Source: Avena insularis (Eukaryota > Streptophyta > Magnoliopsida > Poales > Poaceae). Taken from it: a DNA stretch of 64,000 nucleotides. The DNA is taken from positions 117,731,503-117,795,502 of the forward strand of contig CM042692.1 of the NCBI GenBank assembly GCA_023614405.1. The letters run 5' to 3'. Of the stretch, positions 33,327 through 45,597 are shown one piece after another; the stretch's first letter is position 1, and each line of letters begins with the position of its first letter. The translations under genes and the position numbers were made by a program. Below the pieces are notes generated by a model that did no database searches, was not told where the DNA came from, and saw nothing but the letters and a program-made list of their open reading frames with translations.

Positions 33327-35570
33327 GACCTTTCCCCCTTAAAATAATCTCGTCACGAGATTACTGTGAGTAGGGTTAGGGGATTTTGAGTCGGGGTATT
33401 ACTATAGGTCTCAGGGGTACTAATTGAAGGACTTCGTCTTTGCATGTGGTTACTGCGTCTGTGAAGTTGAACTTCAGCCTTCTTGGCTGCATGGAGAGTT
33501 GAGCAAGTTCCAGTCCAGATAACGAGGGATGATCTTATTTTCCTTTTGAATTTGATATCTTGGGGCTTACACTAGGAGAAGTACCTCTAATTCGGATCTA
33601 TGCGGAGTACTCTCTCGAGTGTAGAGTCTACAGCTTAATGTCAAGGATCCACGGTGTTTCTTTAGAGGCTTATCGTATCCTAGTTGACGACAGAGGGTCA
33701 AAACTCCTAAGGTTGCTTCTGGTAGATGGTTACTCTATTGTTGTGGGAAAGACGTAGTCTTTACCCATTAGGATTAGACTAAGGTAACTCGAAGATGACA
33801 CCAATTCTTCCTTCTTGGAGTCATCGGGTGATGTTTGAAGACTATTGCCCATCTTCCTCTCAGAGTGGGAAACTTCTGATGATGTCCACCAACTGGGTCC
33901 TACAAGGCTCATATACTACTTTAATCGTACTTAGCCTGATTGAAACTGTTGGTAATGCAGATCATCCAAACAGGTTAGAACTGATGGGGTTAGAGAATAT
34001 GCGGTCCTTCAGATGGGTCTTCAGCTAAAGTAGCAGAGGGGCTTCACAAATTCTTTAGTTATTGTCTCATCGTATGACTCTTGAGTTGATGCTTGGCAAA
34101 AATATATCAAATCTATAAATCTTTCTAAAGTATCTTCTGGTAGATAGTCTTCAGAATTTGAGTGGGAAAGACGTAGTCTTTCCACCTTAGAGATTCTCTA
34201 AGGTCCTTCGAGAAAGGCGTAGATCTTCTGTCTTGGAGTTCTGGCGTGATACTAAAGATAAGTTGTGTCTCCTTGGGTCTTGAGTTGAGGTCCTCAAGTG
34301 TTGTTCTATTGCATAAACCTTGTCGGGGTGGTTTCCTAATGAAGCCTTATGGAGTTAGCTCGGGGCAAGTTAGTGGTTACCGACACTTCCTTACTAGTCT
34401 GCACTCAGAGTAGAGGCATCCAGCTTCAGAGGAGACTTCTTCAATTGAATCCTTGGTGTTGCTTCTGCTCGAGGGCGGAGTTTACTCGTTGTCTTCATAC
34501 GCCCTTCTCTCCAAGTTTTTGAGCATTATGGCCTCCTTGTGAAGAATCTTCCCATCGATTTTGGTAGAGGGGTCGAGTAAAATAGTTATTCCTTTGGGGG
34601 CTATCGGAAACTCTAATATGCTGAATGTTAGTGTAGTCAGGTATTCACTTCTTGTCGGGTTAGCAAGCCTTGTAATTTGTTTGGGTCCTTCGGCGGTAGG
34701 CTTCTAGCTTCAATGGGACTCTTGCTATTATTAGTAGGTGGATGATGTCGCTAAATGTTGATGACGAGTCTTGAGAGGTGAGTTCGACGAGGGATGCAAT
34801 CCTGCTAAGGAGAAGTCTTCTAGTTGCTCTATTTTGACAATGTTGAAGTTCTAGTTCTTGGGGTACTCTTTCTCTCATAACTCCCGAGGTTCATATGGGT
34901 CTTGTTAGTGAAAACTAACTAGGGTGCCTAAGCTCATAGCTGGGGTATCGATCCTCAAAACACGTTTTACATGGGGCAAACAAGCCCGAACATACATACA
35001 AGGTGAACAAAGCGAGGGGGTCACAATGTCCTTTGCAAACAACACACATGAAGCAACACGTTATGAACTTAGGCAAGCAAACACGGTCTACTATAGGGAC
35101 CAAGGAGTAAAGTAATCACGATATAAGGGAATCCTATCTTAGGGCTATTTATCCTAGACGTCTTGTTATGGTGGTCGGGATCACTATCTTGCATATGAAG
35201 CCTTCACTATGTTATTGGAGGCCTCTCGGGAGTGTAGAATTTGATTCTTCTAGTCGCGAGGATTCCGTTGGTAAGGCGATCTTGTAGTCTCCTTATGTTT
35301 GCTGATAGTTGCTTCTCTTTATCTCGTTATCACGACATTCACTTGGTTCTAGGTCCTATTTGTTTGAAATCCATATGTTTGAATTTGGACAAGAGTTAGA
35401 GGAAACCAATTTTTGAAATCCTTTAATTTACAGTAAGATAACAAGTAGAACTTTTCAAAAAGCATTGAGTAACTAATTTTCGAAAGCTGGTGTTTCCAAA
35501 ATAGTTTTCCTGTCTAACGACCATGCTAACTAAGGTTCTCCTATAGTCAGGATGGATCTGATACCAAGTC
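33327..35570 (-). other. Internal region of element D, non-coding
   Basis: Polypurine tract AAGGGGGAAAGG (minus) at 33329-33340, preceded by a cgtgacgagattatttt context typical of the end of Gypsy pol. A related block with gggaaagacgtagtctt recurs at about 33715-33790 and 34135-34205. Stops are frequent in all frames, and frames of up to 77 codons (for example 34660-34878) match nothing I recognise. This size and content fit a deletion derivative. Confidence 0.65.
35554..35567 (-). other. Primer binding site of element D
   Basis: On the minus strand TTGGTATCAGATCC, close to the TGGTATCAGAGCC form complementary to initiator methionine tRNA. The LTR ends CACA three bases upstream. Confidence 0.8.
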
Positions 35571-35873
35571 TGTGGGGTCCTCGGATTAATCGTCTGAGAA
35601 TACCTGTTAGGCATACACCATGATCCCATGATCAGTTTGTCGTGGCACATAACTGACAAGTATCAAAGTAAACATCCATACTGGATACATGTCATACCTT
35701 ATTTGCCATTATGGCTACATCGATCAACATCAGCGGAATTTCATCAAGCGTAGATCTTGAGCCATGCCTTAACCTACATGCAACTGACTAGGAGAGCATC
35801 CTAGCTCGCATAATCGTCATCATCACCTTCTTCTTGATATTTGACCAAGTTAATAGCCATGGACACTACAAGT

Positions 35874-35892
35874 GAGTACTTTTAATGTACTC
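35874..35892 (-). other. Palindromic GTACTCAC block in LTR D
   Basis: GAGTAC, seven bases, GTACTC. On the minus strand it reads GCGAGTAC...GTACTCACTTG. Same design as 18435-18451. Confidence 0.6.
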
Positions 35893-36226
35893 GCAAAGCA
35901 CCTTAAGAGAATAATAATAAAAGGATATGTAATATGGTTGTGGTAGTAGGAGGGATCCATGATAGGTTCTTTTCTAAAAAAGTTTCACTTGTAGATATAA
36001 CATCTACATATCTTTGTTGAAAACTTTTCTAAAACATTTTGGAAACCTTTTTGGAAAACACTAGGATTGGGTCACCCATTAGTTACTCTTTCCGGTCATC
36101 CCATGAACAAACTTCTTTCTTTCCTTTTCGACCATACAATGGTTAAAACATTTCCAGAGCCCTTGGCTTTTCCAAAATCCTTTTTGAAATCAAAACCAAT
36201 ACCGCTCTACAGTAGTTTCTCTAACC

Positions 36227-36284
36227 GTCCATAACCGTGGACACGGATATTCGAATAGATTTACACCCTACAGAGGTTGCACAC
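36227..36284 (-). other. Shared long-LTR sequence block, LTR D copy
   Basis: Minus strand: TGTAGGGTGTAAATCTATTC, then GTGTCCACGGTTATGGA. It matches the solo and E-type LTR copies. Confidence 0.65.
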
Positions 36285-38472
36285 TTTACCCACACCATCC
36301 GGTTATCTTGCCCTGATCACCTACGGATCATGGGTTGAGTAACCAATCAAGACTCTCCAAATGCCACTCTAGCATAGGACCTACCCTATGAGTTGTTCCT
36401 CTCAACACCAGGACGTCTAGGACAAAGACCAACCAGAGCGCATCCGACTCCTCGAGAGGGGGCATTTTCAATGAGAGGCTCATAGTATCAACCGGCCGCT
36501 CACGTGGGCGATCCTACTTCCTCCAGGTGACTGTCTAACAGTTGACCCTTTTTGTAAAGGAAGCCCAGAATTCGAGGGAGATGATCCCTTATAAGCAGTT
36601 ATGAGAATTCCAATACCAGAGTAGCAAACTTCAAGTCCAGCCCTATCCCATTCCAGAGTAATGTGGTGGCACGAGTTAAGTTGTTATAGCTAAAGCTGCA
36701 AAGAAACATGTGCGTTTTCATAAACATTTTTTCTCTGTTTCCACTTCAGTATCCTTTGAAAAACCAAAACCTTTTTCTTTCTCAAACTTCCCTTGGTAGG
36801 CCAAACCTCACCAAGGTTTTATCATAAAGCATTTTGTAAAACCCTTCCGGGGTCTTCCCATCCTATAATTTTGCTTCGACTAAAATAGGGTCTCCAAAGG
36901 GGTATGGTGTTATACAACACTTACAACGCTAGGGGAAGGTAGGTATCATCAATTGGGTGGTACTTAGTAGTACCCAGGTGTAATGGTTTGGAGGATCCAA
37001 GCCAGTACTAAATATAGAACATTAATATACTAAAACAATGCTATTTGAATAAACGAGTAGATAAAACATGCACAGGTAAAATAACAGGACAAGGCTTATG
37101 AGAAATAAGGTGGCTTGCATGTGATCAGCAAGCTGGCAATATATTTTCCTGTACTTCTTCTTAGAATACCATAATAATCAATCATAACCATCATCTTCGA
37201 GTCTTTGATATAATCGCAACTATCATCGTCAAGGGGAATACATGCAAACAAGCAATTGCCACAATCAACACAAGGCATACAAGCATTAATACAATATAGC
37301 AAAGAACATAAAACCCATCATTTAAATTAGTAGTTTTTGATAAATTGAGTTTGTTGCAAAAGAAAATACTATAATTGCCTTTGTGGAATTTTCTTTATGA
37401 TTGAATTTTTAGAATGCCACCTAAAGAGGGGTTTTTGACTAAGGCTTGGGTTTGGGTGTGATCAATGTACAAGAACGGTATCAATGTATAGGTATTGAAA
37501 TAACAAGGCCACCAAAAGTGGTTTCATGATTTTATCTTTTATCTTTATTTAGTTATGAATTTTTTAGTGTAATAAACCCTAGTTTCGGTGAATAAATCAC
37601 CAGAAAATATAAGGAGCTCAAATAAATTTGTGCTCATAGGATATTGTATATCATTGAGTTTGTGATTTTTGTGAGTTGGAAGAACTTCAAAATAATTACC
37701 AGAATGCCTTTGAGAAATTCTCAAAGTCAGTTGTACAAGCAGTTCCTCTTTTTAGACAGATTTATTCTATAGTAGCTTTTGATATGAAACTAATGCCACA
37801 TAGTAGGTATCTCAAACATCTTTATTTTGAAATTGGATCCATAATTTTTAGAGTTGTAAAACTCTTGTAGTGATTTATCTACTGAAGTAACCCTAGATAG
37901 AGAGGTTTAATCCACAAAAAATCATCTAAAGCTGGAAAAAATATGGGCTCCTGGTATTTGGTTCACCTTGTCATGCCTATGTTCTGAGAGTTGTAATTAG
38001 GGTAAAACCTTCCACAGTTTGTCCTAGAGAAATTTCTAAATACAGAAAGGAATTATTTTTGTCAATTTTGCTACAGTCAAAAATAGCTCAATTAGACATG
38101 AGTCCAATTTCCTGAGGTAGGCACATTAAATATCTACTAGAGAAAGTTGGATTAAATCCATTTGGATATGAGGAGCTCCCTGATGAATTTATTTACTGAA
38201 GTAGATACGTTTTAGCAGATTTATTGCCAAAACATAATGAAAACTAATTTTGGCAAGGTTCTATCTCTGCATGTTGCACAAAACATGTAGGAACAAGTAG
38301 AAAAATAGATATCGATGGAAAAAATGCATTTTCCATTTTTAGATTGATTTATTTCTAATGGAAAACAAAATAGATTGGGTAATGATTAAGATAAAAAGGA
38401 ACTAGAGGAGGGCTGGGCCAGCTAGGCCCGATCGTTGGCCGCGGAAGAGGATGGTCGGCCCAGTTAGAGGAG

Positions 38473-38477
38473 GCAAC
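38473..38477. repeat. Target-site duplication, element B, left
   Basis: gcaac, identical to 44585-44589. Confidence 0.92.
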
Positions 38478-38890
38478 TGATACGTCCATAACGTATTTAT
38501 AATTTTTGATGGTTTTATGCTAATAATATGCTTTTGACACTCCTTTTTGTATAAAGTTTATAATTTATATGGACTAACCTACTAATAGTTGCAAAAGTGC
38601 ACAATGTTCTTGTTTTACACTTTGATGTGTAGGCATTACCAAGAATACAAGTGGAAACTTTGTTGGAGTCAAATTGGGATTTTTCTAGAAATCTGTCTCA
38701 GAACTCTTTTTGAAGATGGTAATGTTTCGGGTTGAATACGAAGTCAAATGGAAAACTCTTCAACCACAAAGTTGTTGGAAATTTCGCGATAAACGTTCTG
38801 GACATGAAATTTAGCTAATTCCGAGTCCGGCGGGCCCGCTAGGCCCGATTTACTGCAGCCCAAGATGTGGTGACGGGAATCCGAGAAGCC

Positions 38891-38899
38891 GTATAAAGG
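38891..38899 (+). promoter_or_regulatory. TATA box in LTR B
   Basis: GTATAAAGG, matching tatataaagg at 43573-43582 in the 3' LTR. It should start the element transcript just downstream. Confidence 0.6.
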
Positions 38900-38965
38900 G
38901 AGGAAACCTAATTCGCCCAAGACATCTCCACCCACGAATTTGTAGCCACCACAGCCATGTTTTTG

Positions 38966-38998
38966 CCTCCCCCATGGATCCTATCTCCATGGGGGAGG
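38966..38998. repeat. Perfect 13-bp hairpin in the 5' LTR of B
   Basis: CCTCCCCCATGGA, seven-base loop, TCCATGGGGGAGG. It lies in sequence missing from the 3' LTR. Confidence 0.85.
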
Positions 38999-39966
38999 TC
39001 TCCCAATAAGACATGAAGGAAGGGGCCTAAGGGGCGGTGCTCCCCCATGATACCAGCGGCGGGGAAGGAGTCCCTCGCGTCGGCGCCACCGCCGCCCTCT
39101 TCACCATCTTCACCATCTTCACTGCCATCTCCATCACCTAATCCTCCGAGTATGCAGTAGTTTATCCTCCCACACACCTCTGTACCATCCTATTTAAACA
39201 TGGTATTTGATGATATAAGTTATAATCCTATGATCTATGTCATGTTTGTGTAGTTTCTTTGTTCTTAGATTGAATGGTTGAACATCTTTGGTTCATTAGA
39301 GTTGTATGTTGATATGGTACAGTCCTTTGGTGTCAATTATATTTGTGCGTGCATGGATTAAACATCATAGGATTTGTAGTACGTGTAAAAGGAAGGGGGA
39401 GTTCTGCCGGAGTGACAGAAACCTGAGGACGCGAACCAGAACGTTGCACGTATGGGAGTAAGAGAACCATTAAACTTAAGGCTATGGTTGGGGAAACCTT
39501 AATGCATTGTTAGTAGTTACGGATGTTTGCTAATAATCCAATCATATAGTACATGTAATTCCAAGTAGTGAAGCGCATGTATATTTAGCCTCTCCCACAT
39601 AGAAAACTGCATCAAAGACAATGAACCCAATCTATTCGCTATTTAAACTTGGACAAAGCCACCACAATTACCACCACTATTCCACACTCATGGTTCGGTT
39701 AGTTTAATGTATTTTATTACTACAGCAACTAGCTTTACTTTCTTGTTATTTATTATCATGCAAAGCTATCTCTAGTACTCGTATTGTTGCTCTAGTTTTA
39801 TTTCCTAGATAATGCAAATGTTTAGTGTGCATAGAGTTGTATCAGTGGTTGATAGAACTTGAGAGAGCATACATCCTACCTTTAGCTCCTCATTGGGTTC
39901 GACACTCTTACTTATCGAAGAGGCTACACACGATCCCCTATACTTTTGGCTTATCAAGACCTTTTA

Positions 39967-39984
39967 TGGCACCGTTGCCGGGGA
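39967..39984 (+). other. Primer binding site of element B
   Basis: TGGCACCGTTGCCGGGGA, one G>A change (at a CpG) from the Athila-type PBS, ten bases after the LTR. Confidence 0.85.
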
Positions 39985-42900
39985 GCAATATCATGTGGAT
40001 GAATATTCTTGTGTGCACTTGTTTACTTTATCTCTAAGTAGTTTTTACTTTCAGTTTTAAGTTGTTCTCTATCTTAGTATTGATAGGGAATGCGAATTAC
40101 AAAAATTTAGTTGTACTTGTTACCTAAAAACATTTTCAAAAAGGAAAGTGACTGGAAAGATGAGTAATGGTTAAGTGGGGGTCGACCTTGATCACTTGTG
40201 TTCATGCCTATGAAACCAAAACAAATCTTCCTATGGAAGCTTTTCAGTTAAAAAGCGCAGAAAAGAATGGGAATGTTTTTGTGTTGAAGTTTTTTCACAA
40301 AGAATAAGGAACACCAAATAGAGAAATTAAAGAATGGCAAAAAGTTTCTTCAACAACCCCTCGGTTTGCAAACCTTTAAACTTTGTTTTTGAGCAGCATA
40401 GAAACTTGAATAAATTTGGAGCATTTGTATCTTATTATTTATTTGTCTTAGCATCAAACACTAGTTAGATTTGTTTTCTTTGAGTCTTGGAAGTTGTTAC
40501 CTCTGTTACAACCGCTCCTTATCCTTTTATTTTCATTTTTGTGCCAAGTATAACCTCTAATGAGAGAGATGTAAGACTTGGGAAAGTTGTTGTCCCGAAA
40601 CAGAATTTTGTGCTAAAAAATCGTGAAAAATCTATGTACGTCGGACTGAGCTATAATTTTCTGTGCGTATGTCCCAGGTTTTTGTCTAACTTTTGTTAGT
40701 TTAACACTTTTTGATTTGAGCAATATAAGCTTTTCGAAAAAATCGGTTTTTACCTGCTGGTATGTTTTGACAGATTTCTGCCATTATTTGCATTTTCCAC
40801 TTAATTTCTTTCTCTTTGAGTTCTCTTTGAACTAGAGATTTTAGAAGGAATTGCTACAGTAGCTTGTGTTTTAATGGAAGTTTTACTTGAGTTGAAACTG
40901 AACCTAAAGACTTATTATCTTGAATACACTAATGTTGCTAATGAAGATTGTGTGAAGTTTTGTATGAAGGAAATTTTAAAATGTAGGGAAGAACAATGTG
41001 ATGAGATGAAGTATGGACAAAAGCTCAAGCTTGGGGATGCCACCCGCGTTACCCCAAGAAATATTCAAGAAGTACAAGCGTCAAAGCTTGGGGATGCCCA
41101 AGGCATCCCCTTCTTCATCAATAAAAATCTCAGGTTTTCTTCCAAACACTTCATTTTTATTGTTTCATGCACAATTGCGTCGTTCTTGGAGCGTCTTTAT
41201 TTTTGTTTTTAGTTTTATTTTGTTTGGTTTGCTTAAAAAAATTGGTTGGACCCCTGCATTCATATGTGGTTTTAAATAAGTTGATTGGTGATTGGAAAAG
41301 AGTAGGAAGCTTCATGCTTATAAGTGGTACAAAAGGAGCTTGTTTAGAATGTGGCCTACACTTTATCATGTCATGTTTGATATTGTTTTGACTTTATGCT
41401 TAGTGATTATTGCTGTAGCATGACTTGTTCCAAACAATTGAGATTGCTTAATGTGACTTGAAAGGATCATGTGTTGTTTTAGCATTCAAAAGCATAATAT
41501 TGTGGTATTTTCCTTTGATGCTTTATTTGGGTTGACTTGGCACATGCTCACACCATGTTAAGACTATACCAAGTCACCATAGACTCTATGATCATTTAGT
41601 TTTCGTCTTGTAATATCACTTTATGCATTAATTAGTAATGTTTTGTCGCTTTTCATGATTATGGCCATTATTGCTCTCTTAGTTGGTCGCTCCTAGTCTT
41701 TTGCTAGCCTCCATACCAAGTATGAGTTCCACTCATGCATCCAACTCGAAATAAAACTAAGTTATTCCAAAGAGTCCACTATACCTACCTATTAGCATTT
41801 GCTATTCCAAGTATATTCATGTTTTTATCTACCTTCTGAATTAAACTTGTTATGTGAAAATTAGTTATTAAAGCTCTCACGAACTCGATGGCACATTTTA
41901 CTTTTCTTGCCCCTAATAAACTTGAACCATTGTGTCATCTATGTTGTATATGCTTGCACTTATACGTTGGTATTAGTAGAACCATGCTATCATGGGGAAT
42001 GCTTTCAACATTGCACTTGTACATTGTACCCAGTTGATGTCATGCTCTTTTGTTTATGGATGTCGTCGGTGTCAAATGAAAGGGGAGCTTGTAAGTCCAT
42101 GGAGTTATGTATGTGTGTTAGAGAAACGCATGGGACGCTAGCCTAAGCCATGCCTAATCATGGTGGAAACTTGCAGCATCACCATAGTGAGCAATCTATG
42201 AAGCATTCCTCTTATAAAAAAGAGATAGAGACTAAGAAAAAGAAAAAAAAGATTAGAAAAGAGGAAAGAGAGAAAAAAGCACCATTTCCCCATGGTAAAT
42301 AAGAAGATTACTGAGATGCTCATTGTCTGCTTGCCTTGTCATTTTGATTATGGGATAGCTCCTGTATCATGTGCAAGGGGTACCCCGTTGGCGGTTCTCT
42401 ATGATACACATGTACTTACTATGACAAGAACTTATCGGTAACTAAACTTGAGTAGCATGAGGAGCAACCATCGTATTCAAGGGACATGAGATTGCCAACT
42501 TATACTTTGTCAAGCATATACTTCATAGTTTGTTCACTTTAACCTTAATCACTTCAAGATGCTTTTGATAGGGGCAATGAGAGTTGAAAGCTAATAAGTA
42601 TCATAATTTTTGGAAGCCCTTTATGAGACTTGAATCCCTTCTTCCTTCTATGAAGGCATTTCTTTTACTTCTATGCCGAGTCTCCATCTTGTATCTTTAT
42701 GCACCTATTGAGAGAGCATAGTGTCCATTCTTAGTTTAATGTGCATTGTCCCAAGACTTGTTGATTGATTCATAACTTTGATATTGCTTGTTCTTAAACT
42801 ATTTGTATCTAGTCACCCTTATGAACTTTGAAGGTGTCTTATGCATTTATGTTTTGCTATACCGTGAGGGACAAGCTGAATACCACTTTTATTATGTTTT

Positions 42901-43143
42901 CTATATGTGAAACAAACAAACGTGTTTTAATGCATTGTTATTCATGATCCTTTGTTTGTACCTTTTCATGTTACAACATAGTTGCTATATTATTAGAACT
43001 CTATCTTTGATGTTCATGTTTAGAGTACCTTTGATCTCAATTATCAATGCTTTTACAATAATGATGATCAAGATTGTGTTGTCTGCATGTCACCTAAAAA
43101 ATTATATTGTTTTTATTGTTTACCTACTCGAGGACGAGCAGGA
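39985..43143 (+). other. Element B internal region, non-coding
   Basis: No supported protein. The longest frame (40874-41212) has no recognised domain. Blocks at 40470-40710 and 42000-42480 match element C in reverse complement. Polypurine-like copies of aagcttggggatgc occur at 41026-41040 and 41083-41097, the second forming a perfect hairpin at 41090-41110. Confidence 0.7.
41090..41110. repeat. Perfect 9-bp hairpin at an internal polypurine-like tract
   Basis: GGGGATGCC, loop caa, GGCATCCCC, directly overlapping the second internal aagcttggggatg copy. Confidence 0.8.
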
Positions 43144-43146
43144 ACT

Positions 43147-43160
43147 AAGCTTGGGGATGT
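43147..43160 (+). other. Polypurine tract of element B
   Basis: aagcttggggatgt directly before the 3' LTR, identical to that of element A. Confidence 0.8.
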
Positions 43161-44584
43161 TAATACGTCCATAACGTATCTAAATTTTTTGATGGTTTTA
43201 TGCTAATAATAATACTTTTGACACTCCTTTTTGTATAAAGTTTATGATTTATTTGGTAACATACTAATAGTTGCAAAAGTGCACAATATTCTTGTTTTAC
43301 ACTTTGATGTGTAGGAATTACCAAGAATACGAGTGGAAACCTTGTTAGAGTCAAATTGAGATTTTTCTAGAAATCTGTCTTAGAACTCCTTTTGAAGATG
43401 GTAATGTTTCAGGTCGACGACTGCGTCAAATGGAAAACTCTTCAACTACAAAGTTGTTGGAAATTTCATGGCAAACATTCTGGACATAAAATTTAGCTGA
43501 TTCCGAGTCCGGACGGGCCCGCTAGGCCTGATTTACTGTAGCCTAAGATGTGGTGATGGGAATCCGAGAAGCTATATAAAGGGAGAAAACCTAATTCGCC
43601 CAAGACATCTCCACCCACGAATTTGCAGCCACCAAAGTAAGACATGAAGGAAGGGGGCTAAGGGGCGGTGCTCCCCCATGATACCGGCAGCGGGGAAGGA
43701 GTCCCTCGCGCCGGCACCGGCGCCGCTGCCGCCCTCTTCACCATCTTCACCGCCATCTCCATCACCTAATCCTCCTAGTATGAAGTGGTTCATCCTCCCA
43801 CACACCTCTGTACCGTCCTATTTAAACATGGTTATTGATGCTATAAGTTATAATCATATGATCTATGTCATGTTTGTGTAGTTTCTTTGTTCTTAGATTG
43901 AATGGTTGAATGTCTTTGGTTCATTAGAGTTGTATGTTGGTATGGTATAGTCCTTTGGTGTCCATTATATTTGTGCGTACATGGATTAAACATCATAGGA
44001 TTTGTAGTATGTGTAAAAGGAAGGGGGAGTTCTGCCGGAGTGACAAAAACCTGAGGACGCGAACCGGAACGTTGCACATATGGGAGTAAGAGGACCATTA
44101 AACTTAAGGCTATGGTTGAGGAAACCTTAATGCATTGTTAGTAGTTATGGATGTTTGCTAACAATCCAATCATATAGTACATGTAATTCCAAGTAGTGAA
44201 GCGCGTGTATATTTAGCCTCTCCCACATAGAAAACTGCATCGAAGACAATCAACCCGATATATTCGCTATTTAAACTTGGACAAAGCCACCACAATTACC
44301 ACCACTATTCCACACTCATGGTTCGGTTAGTTTAGTGTATTTTATTGCTGCAGCAACTAGCTTTACTTTCTTGTTATTTATTATCATGGAAAGCTATCTC
44401 TAGTACTCGTATTGTTGCTCTAGTTTTATTTCCTAGATAGTGCAAATGTTTAGTGTGCGTAGAGTTGTATCATTGGTTGATAGAACTTGAGAGAACATTC
44501 ATCCTACCTTTAGCTCCTTGTTGGGTTCGACACTCTTACTTATCGAAAAGGCTACACACGATCCCCTATACTTGTGGGTTATCA
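43161..44584 (+). repeat. 3' LTR of element B
   Basis: Opens TAATACGTCCATAACG (the canonical TG is TA here) and ends CTTGTGGGTTATCA. TATA box at 43573-43580. It is shorter than the 5' LTR because the hairpin segment is absent. Confidence 0.92.
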
Positions 44585-44589
44585 GCAAC
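44585..44589. repeat. Target-site duplication, element B, right
   Basis: gcaac, identical to 38473-38477. Confidence 0.92.
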
Positions 44590-45597
44590 GCGTGTGAGAA
44601 CGATTTGAAACTGACGGGTAGGACCAGATCATGAGATGCAGCGGGTGATTGAAGGGGTAGGAGGCGTCACAGACCATCATATTAGAATAGGATCGACGAC
44701 CCGGAGGACGTCTTCCTCGCTGAGAAGTGCGCAGCAGCGCTGAACCCTAGATCGCCAGGGAAAGGGGCAATGGCTTACCCGAAGCTTCTTCGATGATGGA
44801 GATGCGGCAGAGGAGGTACGTTAAGCATCCACAACCTCAGAGAGGGGCTATAGTGCGGGTTTTGATGGAGAAAAGTGACTCACACGTCCACGCCCGAGAG
44901 GGGGTCGTTGGAGCTCACCGGTGCCACGCGCGGAGCATCTCGTGAGCAGAAAGAAGAGGGGGATTAGATGAAATGGAGCATGGGGATCTCAAAGAGGGTA
45001 CATGCAGCTGGAGGGGAGCAGAGGAGAAGGACATGTGCTTTAGATCTTGAATATGGCTGAAAATGGAGTTCCTCCTTCTCCAGCGGCATACAAAGAGAGG
45101 GGTTCGGTGAGCGAGCTTTGGGGGAGCTAGTGGGAGGGAGAAGAGTGGAAATGAGGGCGAGAGAGGCCCTGGGGTGGACTTGGCCCCTTTTAAACCGAAG
45201 GGGTTGGTGTATGGCGAGCTTAGACCATGGAGAGGTTAGGGCTAGTCCATGTCCTCCTCATTAGGTGATAAGGGCAGGGGAGAGTGGGGAGGATGGGTCC
45301 TAGTCGCGTAGAGTGGTAGTGAGGGTGCTACTACTCACTTATTGCTTATGCTTTTGTTTAAAAGTCCATGTCTCTCCTTCCAAGCATAAAGGACAAACAA
45401 GTGAGTGATGTGGTACTATAGTGCTATAGTGCAGCTCGACCAGGGGTTGTCCTGGTGCTGGTAAGGATTATTCGACAAGTTTTGATGAGGGTTGGAGGTG
45501 TTTAGTGAATGGTCTTGCAAGATGGTTAGTTTTGGTCATGATGATGATCCTAAGAAAAGTCTAGAAAGTTGTTCTTGGCAAGATGGTTTTAGGGTGC
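44590..45597 (-). repeat. 5' LTR of element D, right portion
   Basis: Continuation of the right LTR of D beyond B. 44638-45597 repeats 30331-31293 in direct orientation with scattered differences. It ends abruptly at the three bases tgc shared with the E LTR. Confidence 0.8.

Larger units (their letters stand above)
35571..38472 (-). repeat. 5' LTR of element D, left portion
   Basis: Starts TGTGGGGTCC on the plus strand at 35571 (LTR end on the minus strand) and continues to the insertion point of B. It carries the shared blocks at 35874-35892 and 36227-36284. No gene; small frames are not supported. Confidence 0.75.
38478..39956 (+). repeat. 5' LTR of element B
   Basis: Opens TGATACGTCCATAACG and ends TTTTGGCTTATCA. 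TATA box GTATAAAGG at 38891-38899. It carries a segment of about 50 bp (38957-39006) with a perfect 13-bp hairpin that is absent from the 3' LTR. Confidence 0.92.
38478..44584 (+). mobile_element. Complete non-autonomous Athila-like Gypsy element B
   Basis: 6.1 kb with LTRs of about 1.48 and 1.42 kb and perfect gcaac target duplications, inserted in the right LTR of element D. PBS, polypurine tract and LTR TATA boxes are present. The 3.2 kb internal region has no gag, protease, reverse transcriptase or integrase. Its 3' two thirds are homologous to the non-coding part of element C, so it is a deletion derivative that would depend on a relative. The LTRs differ by frequent substitutions (about 20-25 in the first 270 bases by eye), so it is not recent. 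Confidence 0.93.
30331..45597 (-). mobile_element. Long-LTR Gypsy element D, non-autonomous, interrupted by B
   Basis: Minus-strand order: right LTR (45597 down to 35571, with B inserted), PBS of the initiator-Met type, a 2.2 kb internal region, polypurine tract, left LTR. The two LTRs share 30331-31293 and 44638-45597. Each LTR has lost its outer part, so neither element end nor a target duplication is visible. Combining the two copies suggests a full LTR of roughly 6 kb. No gag-pol is recognisable. PBS type and LTR style suggest a relative of Tekay/Del chromoviruses. Confidence 0.7.

Noticed and set aside
33331..35570. Search for gag, protease or RT in the internal region of D
   Set aside because: No motif such as DSGA, YLDD or a CCHC knuckle in any frame; treated as non-coding.
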